Made by a program: the position numbers and the translations under genes. The notes beneath the pieces are model-generated. The model ran no database searches. It saw only the letters and a list, made by a program, of their open reading frames with translations, and was not told the origin of the DNA. 64,000 nucleotides of DNA from contig JAOLZN010000006.1 of assembly GCA_028343855.1 (NCBI GenBank), forward strand, positions 1 to 64,000, written 5' to 3'. The DNA is from Candidatus Nitrosopumilus sp. Its GTDB lineage: Archaea > Thermoproteota > Nitrososphaeria > Nitrososphaerales > Nitrosopumilaceae. This document shows, in pieces, positions 29,761 to 39,204 of the stretch (its first letter is position 1; the number at the start of each line of letters is the position of its first letter).

Positions 29761-30429
29761 TTGAAAGCAATAATTTTAGCAGGGGGTAGGGGTAAAAGAT
29801 TACGACCAATTACAGATTACGTTCCTAAACCACTAATTCCAATTAAAAATATCCCAATTATAGAATGGCAAATAAAATATTTAAAAAAATATGGTGTTTC
29901 AGAAATAATAATTTGTTCAGGTTATAAATCAGAGATGATAGAAAATTATCTAAATAATAAAAAATTAGGGATTAAAATAACTTATTCTATTGAGAATAGA
30001 CCTCTTGGAACTGGAGGAGCAATTAAGCAAGCAAGTAAAAAAATTAAAGATAATTCATTTCTAGTAATAAATGGAGACATAATAACAAATATTGATTTAA
30101 AAAAACTGCTAAAAAAAGAAAATTCAATTGCAGCAATTCAATTAAAAACAAAATTTGGAATTCTACAAACAGATGGAAATAAAATTATAAAATTTGATGA
30201 AAAAAAAGAAATTAAAGATACCTGGATGAATGCAGGAATTTATTATCTTGGAAAAGAAATTCTAAAAGATTTACCAAAGATTGGTGATATTGAAAAAAGT
30301 TTATTCCCAGATTATGCAAAAAAAGGAAAACTCAATACAGTAAAATTTACAAATTCTGAATGGTATTCAGTTGATTCATTCAAAGATATGGAAGAATGTT
30401 CTGTAAATATAGAAAAAATAATCAAATAA
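29761..30429 (+). CDS. sugar-phosphate nucleotidyltransferase (NTP_transferase)
   Basis: KAIILAGGRGKRLRPITDYVPKPLIPIKNIPIIEWQI. Confidence 0.93.
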   Translation: MKAIILAGGRGKRLRPITDYVPKPLIPIKNIPIIEWQIKYLKKYGVSEIIICSGYKSEMIENYLNNKKLGIKITYSIENRPLGTGGAIKQASKKIKDNSFLVINGDIITNIDLKKLLKKENSIAAIQLKTKFGILQTDGNKIIKFDEKKEIKDTWMNAGIYYLGKEILKDLPKIGDIEKSLFPDYAKKGKLNTVKFTNSEWYSVDSFKDMEECSVNIEKIIK

Positions 30430-30439
30430 TCTAAGAATA

Positions 30440-30586
30440 TTATGCACCAGTTCGATGTAATGTAACCATCATGTATGCAACTTCTTCTACAAATGATTCA
30501 TCATCACTGACAGAAGCATATTTTGTTGCATTTTTCCAAAATGCATCATTATTGATAGATTTTTCAACAACATTCTGTTCTGACAA
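30440..30586 (-). CDS. 48 aa hypothetical protein (TTG start)
   Basis: LSEQNVVEKSINNDAFWKNATKYASVSDDESFVEEVAYMMVTLHRTGA. Confidence 0.45.
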   Translation of the reverse strand: MSEQNVVEKSINNDAFWKNATKYASVSDDESFVEEVAYMMVTLHRTGA

Positions 30587-30687
30587 TATTATTAATTATC
30601 AAATCATTGGATAATGAATAGCCTCAATCAAAATTAACCTATTACTAAAACAGATACACTAGAATATCCATTAATCATAATTATTTC

Positions 30688-31656
30688 ATGCGTATAGCGT
30701 GCAGTTTAGGCTCATTATTGTCCGTAGAAGAGGTACTCCAATGTACCCAATTAGTAGCCAAAACAAAAACTGATTCAATTTGGATTCCTGAAACATGGGG
30801 AATGGAGAATTTTTCAATGTTAGGAGCAGTAGCAAACAATACTGAAACTCAGAAAATAGGCTCGTCAATAATCAATATCTATTCAAGAAGCCCATCAACA
30901 ATAGCCATGGGATCTGCAACCACAGATACTCTGTCAAATGGCCGATTAATTTTAGGACTAGGTACAAGTAGTGTGCCCATAGTTGAGGATTTTCACGGAG
31001 AAAAATTTGAAAACCCTGTTCAAAGAATGAGGGAATATGTAGAAATAATCCGATTATCTTTAGCAAAAAAACAAATCAATTATTCAGGAAAAATATTTGA
31101 TTTAAAAAATTTTACATTATTAATAGATCCAAAAAGACAATTAATTCCAATTTATTTAGCTGCAATAAATCAAAAAATGGTAAATCTTTGTTGGGAAATT
31201 GCAGATGGTGTAATTTTTTATTTACGTCCAATAGATGAAATGAAAAAAACAATTTCTAAAATGCAATCACAAAAAAATATTGATGTTGCCTGTCAAATCA
31301 TCACATGTATTTCAAATGATTCTGATGAAGCAATTCAACGTGCTAAAAAGACACTAGCATTTTATGTATCTGTAGGTAAAATATATCGAGACTTTTTAGC
31401 TAAAAATGGATTTGATAATGAAACAAATAATATTTTTGAGGAATTTAAAAAGTCAGGATTTAAATCCAACCACGAACTTGTTACAGATTCCATGTTAAAT
31501 TCACTTTGTATCTCAGGATCTCCAGAAGAAGCAAAAAAGCAATTAGAAAAATTTAGAAATGCTGGAATTGATTTACCAATAATTCAATTCAATCCAATTG
31601 GGAACACAATAGAATCATTTTCATTATTGAAAAAAACACTTTTGGATGAAGCATAA
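30688..31656 (+). CDS. LLM-class F420-dependent oxidoreductase (methylene-H4MPT reductase-like)
   Basis: 322 aa; TKTDSIWIPETWGMENFSMLGAVANNTETQKIGSSIINIYSRSP. Confidence 0.88.
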   Translation: MRIACSLGSLLSVEEVLQCTQLVAKTKTDSIWIPETWGMENFSMLGAVANNTETQKIGSSIINIYSRSPSTIAMGSATTDTLSNGRLILGLGTSSVPIVEDFHGEKFENPVQRMREYVEIIRLSLAKKQINYSGKIFDLKNFTLLIDPKRQLIPIYLAAINQKMVNLCWEIADGVIFYLRPIDEMKKTISKMQSQKNIDVACQIITCISNDSDEAIQRAKKTLAFYVSVGKIYRDFLAKNGFDNETNNIFEEFKKSGFKSNHELVTDSMLNSLCISGSPEEAKKQLEKFRNAGIDLPIIQFNPIGNTIESFSLLKKTLLDEA

Positions 31657-32765
31657 TGTCAAAGGTAGGAATTGCAGCATATGGAACAACACCATTTACA
31701 AAAGATGATCAAAAAATAGAATCAATATTACACAAATCCACAAATGATCTATTTCAAAAAAATCCCAAAATAGATAAAAAAGAAATTGATGCAGTACTAA
31801 TTTCTACAAATAATAATTCAAAATACTTATCACCAATTTTATCAGAAATGTCAGGAATTCAACCAAAAATAGCTCATTCTATTGAAAGTCTATGCAATTC
31901 AGGCACAAATTCTATCGTTTCGGCATTTTCATACATTTCATCAGGTTTAGCAGACATAGTTTTAGTTTCAGGGGCTGAGAGGTATGATAGTCCAGGTCAA
32001 ATATTGGAATGGGATAATTCCAGAGGAGAATTCAAGCATCCGATATTTTGGGCATCAATTTTTTCAAAATCATACAAAGAAAAATACAATATTTCAGATG
32101 AAGAATTAGCAATAGTTTCTGTAAAAAACCACAAACAAGCAAGTAAAAATCCAAATGCATTATCAAAAAAAACATACACAGTAGAGGATGTTATGAATTC
32201 TAAAAAATTAACAGATGATCTAAAACTATTAGATTGTTCAAGACCATGCACTGGAAGTGCATCAATTTTATTAGCATCTGAGGAAATTGTGAAAAAATAT
32301 ACAGATTCACCAACATGGATTACAGGCATAGGACAAAAAACAACTTCTGCAGGATTTACAAAAAATACTTCGTTATCGTCCATGGAATCTACTAAAATTG
32401 CAGGACAATCAGCATTAAACATGGCAAATCGTAATATTTCAGAAATAGATGTTGCAGAAGTTCATGATGCATTTTCTGTTTGTGAACCAATGATATTAGA
32501 ATCACTAGGATTTACAGATCCTGGAAATGGAATGGATATGATAAAAAATTTACATCAAACAAATAATTTTAAAATTAATCCACGTGGAGGTTTAATTGGA
32601 TGTGGACATCCATTGGGTGCAACAGGAATTTCACAAACTATAGAGATTATTGAACAATTACAAAATAATGCAGAAAGTCGTCAAACAGATAATCCAAAAA
32701 CAGGATTAATTCATAACATGTCTGCAGCTGCCACATCATCCACAGTTTTGGTTTTAGAGAAATGA
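31656..32765 (+). CDS. thiolase-family acetyl-CoA acetyltransferase (SCP-x/archaeal type)
   Basis: SLCNSGTNSIVSAF, NPRGGLIGCGHPLGATG. Confidence 0.9.
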   Translation: MSKVGIAAYGTTPFTKDDQKIESILHKSTNDLFQKNPKIDKKEIDAVLISTNNNSKYLSPILSEMSGIQPKIAHSIESLCNSGTNSIVSAFSYISSGLADIVLVSGAERYDSPGQILEWDNSRGEFKHPIFWASIFSKSYKEKYNISDEELAIVSVKNHKQASKNPNALSKKTYTVEDVMNSKKLTDDLKLLDCSRPCTGSASILLASEEIVKKYTDSPTWITGIGQKTTSAGFTKNTSLSSMESTKIAGQSALNMANRNISEIDVAEVHDAFSVCEPMILESLGFTDPGNGMDMIKNLHQTNNFKINPRGGLIGCGHPLGATGISQTIEIIEQLQNNAESRQTDNPKTGLIHNMSAAATSSTVLVLEK

Positions 32766-33070
32766 GTTTTGAAAAAGAGTTAGAACAAGGACGATTTTAT
32801 ATTCCTGAATGCTTGGCATGTAAAAAATTAGTATGGCCGCCATCAGAATTTTGTGATAATTGTAATGAGGAAACATCATTGAGAAAAGAGGGATGTGAGG
32901 GTAAAATTATCGAATTTTCACGACAAAATGAAGAGTATTTTTGTATGGTAGAATTTGGTGATTCAATTAGAATAATGGCCAAGATGATAGCACTCCCAAA
33001 AAAGGACCAAATTGTAAAAATTTCAAAATGCGGTATTTCTGAAGGAAGTTATTTTTTTCAGGTCATTTAA
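32762..33070 (+). CDS. DUF35 zinc-ribbon/OB-fold protein, thiolase partner
   Basis: YIPECLACKKLVWPPSEFCDNCNEETS; 4-bp overlap with thiolase. Confidence 0.85.
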   Translation: MSFEKELEQGRFYIPECLACKKLVWPPSEFCDNCNEETSLRKEGCEGKIIEFSRQNEEYFCMVEFGDSIRIMAKMIALPKKDQIVKISKCGISEGSYFFQVI

Positions 33071-33890
33071 ATTTTGTAAAAATGTACGGGGTTTCAACCT
33101 TTTGATCAAAAGTCCATACTGTAGGCAATGAAACAGTATCAAGTACATCTAATTGATTTTCGTCAATAAGAGAACTCCAACCACCATTTGATAAATTTCC
33201 AGATAACTGTCTTTTAGTATCACTACCTGCAAAAACAATTCCAGTACTCATTTTCAAATTACTAATAGAATTAATTTTTTTGATAATACTAGTTGCCAAA
33301 ATATCTCCACCCATTTGAGCAAGACCTCCAATGAAAAATACAGGTTTTTTTAAATTTAATTTAGAGTATTCAAATTCCAACGCATCCTCACATTTTGGAT
33401 TAAAATTTTGATTTGTCTGGGAGCATATTGTATTTTGTAAATTTACAAGTACGTCATCAATTTCAATACTATGAGAATCAAAATCTAGTATTTTTCCACA
33501 ATATGCAATACGACCATCGCCTGAACCTATATCTACAAGTTCCAAATAACCTAATTTTTTTGCTACCATAGACAGGACATATGCAGACATAATCCATGTA
33601 GGATAAAATGGCTGACAGCTTGAACCATGTTTAATACTGTTTAACCAATAATCATTGATATCTCCTTCATATACCATACATGGTATATCAAGAATATTTT
33701 TTTCAAAAGAATTTAGATAGATTGGATTTTTTTGTGCAAATGTGTGTAATTGTTTTAAATTTTGTTCTTCAATTGGGAATTCCTTTGAGGGATTTAGGGG
33801 AATAACTTCTTGAATGTGGGCATTTCCATCATAATTTTTTGCAAAATTCTGTTTAATTTTGACTAAATTATCAACTATTTCATTAATCAT
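33063..33890 (-). CDS. SAM-dependent methyltransferase-like protein
   Basis: LELVDIGSGDGRIAYCGKILDFDSHSIEIDD. Confidence 0.65.
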   Translation of the reverse strand: MINEIVDNLVKIKQNFAKNYDGNAHIQEVIPLNPSKEFPIEEQNLKQLHTFAQKNPIYLNSFEKNILDIPCMVYEGDINDYWLNSIKHGSSCQPFYPTWIMSAYVLSMVAKKLGYLELVDIGSGDGRIAYCGKILDFDSHSIEIDDVLVNLQNTICSQTNQNFNPKCEDALEFEYSKLNLKKPVFFIGGLAQMGGDILATSIIKKINSISNLKMSTGIVFAGSDTKRQLSGNLSNGGWSSLIDENQLDVLDTVSLPTVWTFDQKVETPYIFTKFK

Positions 33891-33930
33891 TAAAATTCTA
33901 AAATAATTGGGTATGATAAACTCATTGTAG

Positions 33931-34143
33931 TTAAGAAGGATTTTTAGATATAATTTGAGAGATTTCTTGTTGAATTTTATCTAATTCATTTATTGTGTTT
34001 TTTTCCATTTCTTTAATTTGTTTAATCTCCTCATCAGTTGGTTCCATCATTAATTCAAAACTGAGGTGTTTTAAAATATTAAGATATGAGTCACGCTTTT
34101 CCAATAATTTTTCTAGATCAAATTGAGACATGAAAATTATCAA
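33931..34143 (-). CDS. small coiled-coil protein
   Basis: 70 aa, helical. Confidence 0.5.
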   Translation of the reverse strand: MIIFMSQFDLEKLLEKRDSYLNILKHLSFELMMEPTDEEIKQIKEMEKNTINELDKIQQEISQIISKNPS

Positions 34144-34244
34144 TTAATCATGTATATAGAAATTGAGTCAAAGAAAATTACCAATACATTGAGTTATTGT
34201 GTAATTACCCACTTTACTATATCTAATTTCAAGTAAAAATATCA

Positions 34245-34811
34245 TTGAAAAGGAAATTATCAACAATAACAATTATGAAACAAAAAATTTCAAAAGAAAA
34301 AATTACCAATCATCAAAAAGCAGCTAAAACAAGGAGACAGCGAGGTTATCAGTGGGAAGATACAATTGTAAAAAGATTCAAAAAAACAGAAAATTGGAAA
34401 GCATTTAGGTTAGGCTCCCCAAGTATTGCACTGCCAGATGTATTAGCAGTAAATACAGAAAAAAGTACCATATTTACCATTGAAGCAAAATCTGGAACTA
34501 GCACTTCATTACCCGTACCTGCAGATCAAATTGAGCGATGTTTAGAATGGATTAAGACATTTGATATTTACAAAAAGAAACAAGTTCTGTTAGCATTCAA
34601 ATTTTTATCAAAAAAACGAATTGATGTAGGAGTTTACGAGAATAGAGAATTAAGAGAATTTTTTAAAATTTGGGATGAAAAATTAGAGATCAGTGACTGT
34701 GTTTGTACATATGATGGAAAAATTTATTCTAAAATTAATGGTGTAAAAAAAGAATTAACACTCAAAGAATGCAAAATGCCATTTAAAACAAAACAAAGAT
34801 CTAGTGCCTAA
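34245..34811 (+). CDS. Hjc-like PD-(D/E)XK Holliday junction resolvase family protein
   Basis: RGYQWEDTIVKRF, LGSPSIALPDVLAV, FTIEAKSGTSTSLPVPADQIERC (E..D..ExK); TTG start. Confidence 0.7.
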   Translation: MKRKLSTITIMKQKISKEKITNHQKAAKTRRQRGYQWEDTIVKRFKKTENWKAFRLGSPSIALPDVLAVNTEKSTIFTIEAKSGTSTSLPVPADQIERCLEWIKTFDIYKKKQVLLAFKFLSKKRIDVGVYENRELREFFKIWDEKLEISDCVCTYDGKIYSKINGVKKELTLKECKMPFKTKQRSSA

Positions 34812-34861
34812 CCAAATTTTATTTTCAAATCATTATTAAGGATAGAAAAACATGATAGAGT

Positions 34862-35311
34862 ATGTCAGAAGAGAATTCTAAAGATGAAAAAATTGAAACA
34901 ACTACAGAATCATTATTGGAAACAGTGTCAGATGCTGAAGTAAATTCAAGAATAAGTTTTGAAGAATTTACAGATGAAAGGGCCCTGATTAGCCGCGATG
35001 CTTTTGGTAAAAAACAAATGAAAATTAAAGTTCTAGAGGTATCGGATGAAAATCCTGTATTAAAATGGAAATTTGGAGATCGTGTAAAAGTTACAAAAAT
35101 ACTTGTTACTATCAAACATCTTACCACGCAGGAAGTAGAAGAAGCAGAATTTGACATTGAAGAAATCGAAAGAGAATTATCTGAAAAAAGACACTATACT
35201 TCTACAAACAGATGGATACCAACAGGGGATATCAAAAATGGTTATGTAATTGGAGACAAACATACAAGATTAATCAGTGATGCCGCTGCATTAGATTACA
35301 TTGTATTTTAA
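34862..35311 (+). CDS. hypothetical protein
   Basis: 149 aa ORF, OB/beta-rich centre. Confidence 0.65.
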   Translation: MSEENSKDEKIETTTESLLETVSDAEVNSRISFEEFTDERALISRDAFGKKQMKIKVLEVSDENPVLKWKFGDRVKVTKILVTIKHLTTQEVEEAEFDIEEIERELSEKRHYTSTNRWIPTGDIKNGYVIGDKHTRLISDAAALDYIVF

Positions 35312-35366
35312 TTATTAAGTAATTTACACCTAAATTTTCTCTGAAAAACATTATAAACATCACAAT

Positions 35367-35696
35367 TTGAAAATCATTATGAGTGCAAGAGAATTTGATG
35401 TGAATGGAACAGATTACACAATTACTATTACTGAACAAGTAATTGGGCATGTAAATAATTTAAAAAATCTATACAATGCAGCATATGAAGATCCAGAGAG
35501 TTTTGAAGATGTTAGTTCAGAAATCTCTAGCACTATTACGGATATTGCAAGTACAGTAGAACCAGAAGTAGAAGATAGTGATCTTGATGGATTAATTCAA
35601 GAGATCATAAAAGCAGTAGATAATAAGGCTGCAGAAATAGAAAAAGAATTATCTGCAAAAGAAAAACCTGCAAAAAAATCAAAATCAAAAAAATAA
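35367..35696 (+). CDS. hypothetical protein with Lys-rich C-terminus
   Basis: 109 aa ORF. Confidence 0.65.
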   Translation: MKIIMSAREFDVNGTDYTITITEQVIGHVNNLKNLYNAAYEDPESFEDVSSEISSTITDIASTVEPEVEDSDLDGLIQEIIKAVDNKAAEIEKELSAKEKPAKKSKSKK

Positions 35697-35770
35697 TTCC
35701 AAATTGACCTTAAACTCAGATAAAATTAGGGTAAGGGATAAATTCTAATCAAAATTATACTACTAAGGAT

Positions 35771-35887
35771 ATGTCTAAAAGTTGTGAATGTGGTATTTGT
35801 GATCACCACTATGAAGCAGAGTGCATTAAGAAAGAATGCAAATGTTGTTTAAATTTTCATGAAAGATCTGGACCTAAAAGAAAATAA
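35771..35887 (+). CDS. 38 aa Cys-rich microprotein
   Basis: MSKSCECGICDHHYEAECIKKECKCCLNFHERSGPKRK; 7 Cys. Confidence 0.6.
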   Translation: MSKSCECGICDHHYEAECIKKECKCCLNFHERSGPKRK

Positions 35888-35989
35888 TTAGTCATCATAA
35901 CATGTGCATTTTTTTAAAAGGTGTCTATTACATCCTATTAGCCTGTGATCCTTACAACCACATAAAATACATTTTTTTTCACCAGTCAT
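35888..35989 (-). CDS. 33 aa Cys-rich microprotein
   Basis: MTGEKKCILCGCKDHRLIGCNRHLLKKCTCYDD; 6 Cys; convergent with 35771-35887. Confidence 0.55.
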   Translation of the reverse strand: MTGEKKCILCGCKDHRLIGCNRHLLKKCTCYDD

Positions 35990-36384
35990 AAATTATTCAA
36001 TAATTCCTTTACATTATCAATCATATTTTTATTTTTTAGTGCTTCTAAAATTTTTAGTCTCATATTTTTGATACGAGATACATCATTAGAGTATAATGGT
36101 GCCATTGTTTCAATTTCTTTTTCAAACGAATAATTTTCTAAGTATTGTAAAAATTTTGTTTTTGTGATCTTAAAATCAGAATTAGGAATTTTTTCAATAT
36201 CAATTTTGTTAGATACTACTCTAATGAATCCATTAATTTTTAACATTTCTTTTTGAATTTTAGCAAGATCTCCGGGTTTATCCTCAATGGTCTCAAGAAT
36301 ATGATAAGAATCAACAATATGATTTAAAATATTTTTGAGATGTTCAACGTAGGTTACCACAATTATCTTAAAAATTACATCCAT
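35986..36384 (-). CDS. hypothetical protein
   Basis: 132 aa ORF. Confidence 0.65.
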   Translation of the reverse strand: MDVIFKIIVVTYVEHLKNILNHIVDSYHILETIEDKPGDLAKIQKEMLKINGFIRVVSNKIDIEKIPNSDFKITKTKFLQYLENYSFEKEIETMAPLYSNDVSRIKNMRLKILEALKNKNMIDNVKELLNNL

Positions 36385-36464
36385 CTAAAGTTTAGGAAAT
36401 TAGCTAGACTCGTGTAAATTTTTCACGTTTGCTTTAAATTATTAACAATTTTCAATAATTACAC

Positions 36465-37802
36465 ATGCAAGAAGATGCTTTTCTAAAATGTGTAGATCCA
36501 AATTGTGGTTTAGTATACCCAATTTACAGTACTAATGTACAATGTGAAAATGGACATGTCCTAGATGTAAAATATAAGAATACACCATCAACAAAATTAA
36601 AAGATACATTTTATGAAAGAAGGAATTCAAAAGGCAGTATATTTAATGAAAGTGGTATTTGGCGATTTCGTGAATTATTAAATTTTTGTCAAATAGATAC
36701 TGAAAGTTTAGAAGAATGTTCAAAATTCTTGGTTTCATTAGATGGTGCAGAAGGTAGACAATCTAAACCATATCATATGTCTAAAGCTGCTGAATTTTTA
36801 GGAATTGAAAAGGATGGATTATGGTTACAACCAGAAGGATACAATCCAAGTGGATCATTCAAAGATAATGGAATGGTAACAGCTGTAACTCATGCAAAAT
36901 TAGTAGGTGCAAAAAAAATAGTTTGTGCATCAACTGGAAATACATCAGCTTCTGCTGGCATGTTTGCAGCTAATGAAGGAATTGATTGTGATGTGTATAT
37001 TCCTGCAGGTCAAATTGCACCAGGAAAGTTAAGTCAAGCATATCAGTTTGGAGCGCAAATTGTTCAAGTTGAAGGAAATTTTGATGATGCATTAAAACAA
37101 TCATTGGATGATGCACAGAATCATGATGGGTATACAGTTAATTCAGTCAACCCATTTAGAATTGAAGGACAAAAAACAATCCCATTTAGAGCATTAGAAT
37201 ATTTGAATTGGGATGTACCTGATTGGATTGTTTACCCCGGAGGCGCATTAGGAAATACATCCAGTTGTGGAAAAGCATTAATGGAATTATACGAATGGGG
37301 ATGGATTAAAAAAATTCCAAGAATAGCAGTGATTAATTCAGAAGGAGCAAGTACATTATCTGATTTGTATAATGGTAAATTTGAAAATGAAGAATTGCGT
37401 TGGAATAAAGGGGATCCAAATACAGAATTGATTGAAAGATATTATGATCATTTAGATAAAGAAAAAATTAGACCTAAAACTAAAGCAACTGCAATTCAAA
37501 TTGGAAGACCTGCAAATATTTTGAAAGGTTTACGTGCATTAGAATTTTCTAATGGAGTAGTTACAACTGTTAGTGATTCAGAAATGTTAGATGGTATGTC
37601 AGTTGTTGGACTCAATGGATTTGATTGTGAAATGGCTTCAGGTGCATCAGTAGCAGGAATAAAAAAATTGATGAATGAGGAAATTATTAAAAAAGATGAT
37701 ACGGTGGTAGGAATTCTTACAGGTAGACAAAAAGATGCAATGATACCAGTAGATTATCACAGTAATTCTGAAAATACATTTGCAAACCCACCTAAAAATT
37801 AG
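36465..37802 (+). CDS. thrC: threonine synthase
   Basis: EGYNPSGSFKDNGM, CASTGNTSASAGMFAA, PGGALGNTSSCGKAL. Confidence 0.93.
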   Translation: MQEDAFLKCVDPNCGLVYPIYSTNVQCENGHVLDVKYKNTPSTKLKDTFYERRNSKGSIFNESGIWRFRELLNFCQIDTESLEECSKFLVSLDGAEGRQSKPYHMSKAAEFLGIEKDGLWLQPEGYNPSGSFKDNGMVTAVTHAKLVGAKKIVCASTGNTSASAGMFAANEGIDCDVYIPAGQIAPGKLSQAYQFGAQIVQVEGNFDDALKQSLDDAQNHDGYTVNSVNPFRIEGQKTIPFRALEYLNWDVPDWIVYPGGALGNTSSCGKALMELYEWGWIKKIPRIAVINSEGASTLSDLYNGKFENEELRWNKGDPNTELIERYYDHLDKEKIRPKTKATAIQIGRPANILKGLRALEFSNGVVTTVSDSEMLDGMSVVGLNGFDCEMASGASVAGIKKLMNEEIIKKDDTVVGILTGRQKDAMIPVDYHSNSENTFANPPKN

Positions 37803-37947
37803 CCTCAATTTTAGGCTTAAATTATTATAAAAAATTAAAGAATATGAAGAGTTTAAATCCATGGATTGACAAATTAGTATACCAAAAGATGGTGCAAAAA
37901 AACTAAATGAGTTATACTAGTTATAATAAACTTTCAAGGAGAATATC

Positions 37948-39204
37948 ATGGTAGATTTATGGATTGAAATTTCAGCCTTAGCTGTTTTAATAGGATTGTC
38001 AGGATTCTTTAGCGGATTAGAAGTTGCGTTAGTAGGAGTAAGAAAATCAAAAGTAGTTCAATTATTTAATGAAGGAAAAAAAGGTGCCAAAGCATTACAC
38101 AAATTAAAAATGAATCCAAGTTGGATGATGTCAAGTGTTAATCTTGGAAATAATTTAGTAAATGTTGGTGCATCTGCACTTGCAACTAGCGTAGCAATCA
38201 GAATGTTTGGTAATGATGGATTGGGAATTGCAGTTGGAATTATGACGTTTTTAATTTTAGTGTTTGGAGAGATTACTCCAAAAACATACTGTAATGCAAA
38301 TTCAACAAAAGTTGCATTAAGGTATGCACCAGTATTACTTGGTTTTAGCTATGTATTTTATCCAGTAGTAAAATTCTTTGAAACTATTACTAGAGGAGTT
38401 GTCAAAATTACAGGAAGTAGTTACAATCCTCCTCCAATAACAGAAGAGGAAATTAAAGGAGTTATTGATCAAGGATTAGCAGAAAAAGCATTAGAAAAAG
38501 AAGAAATGGAATTAGTTCATGGTGCATTAAATTTTGATGATACTGTAATTCGTTCTGTGATGACACCAAGAACAAAAATGTTCACACTAAATTCAAAAAT
38601 GTTATTGTTTGAAGCTTTACCACTAATTAATCAAAGTGCACATTCAAGAATTCCAATTTTTGGGGATACCAGTGATGATATTGTAGGATTCATACATGTT
38701 AGAGATGTTTTAAAAAAATTAGAAAAAAATAATGACGAAGTAGTTAGGTTAGAACAAATAGCACGAAAGCCAGTTTTTGCATCACAAGAAAAAATGGTTA
38801 GTTCATTACTAAAAGAAATGAAAGGTAGAAAAACACACATGGCAATTGTGGTAGACGAACATGGGGGAGTAGAAGGATTAGTAACTTTAGAAGATCTTTT
38901 AGAAGAAATTGTGGGTGAAATAGAGGATGAAACAGATCTTAAAAAGGAAAAAGGGTATGAAAGAATTGATCAAGATACGATAATTACAAACGGAGATATC
39001 GAGATAGACATTATCAACGATATTTTTAAAACAAAAATTCCTGAAGGCGATGATTATGCATCACTTAATGGACTACTTCATGAAAGACTTCAAGATATAC
39101 CTCAAGAAGGAGATAAAGTTGAATTAAATGATCTCCGAATTGTTGTTGAAAAAGTATCAAAAAATATTCCACAAAAAATTCGAATTGAGAAAATTAAAAT
39201 CTAA
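37948..39204 (+). CDS. CNNM/CorC (HlyC) family transporter with CBS pair
   Basis: FFSGLEVALVGVRKSKVVQL, VMTPRTKMF, DEHGGVEGLVTLEDLLEEIVGEIEDE. Confidence 0.92.
   Translation: MVDLWIEISALAVLIGLSGFFSGLEVALVGVRKSKVVQLFNEGKKGAKALHKLKMNPSWMMSSVNLGNNLVNVGASALATSVAIRMFGNDGLGIAVGIMTFLILVFGEITPKTYCNANSTKVALRYAPVLLGFSYVFYPVVKFFETITRGVVKITGSSYNPPPITEEEIKGVIDQGLAEKALEKEEMELVHGALNFDDTVIRSVMTPRTKMFTLNSKMLLFEALPLINQSAHSRIPIFGDTSDDIVGFIHVRDVLKKLEKNNDEVVRLEQIARKPVFASQEKMVSSLLKEMKGRKTHMAIVVDEHGGVEGLVTLEDLLEEIVGEIEDETDLKKEKGYERIDQDTIITNGDIEIDIINDIFKTKIPEGDDYASLNGLLHERLQDIPQEGDKVELNDLRIVVEKVSKNIPQKIRIEKIKI

Noticed and set aside
37801-37817. agcct-N7-aggct hairpin after thrC as a bacterial-type terminator
   Set aside because: Only 5 bp, and archaeal termination relies mainly on oligo-T; chance level in this sequence.
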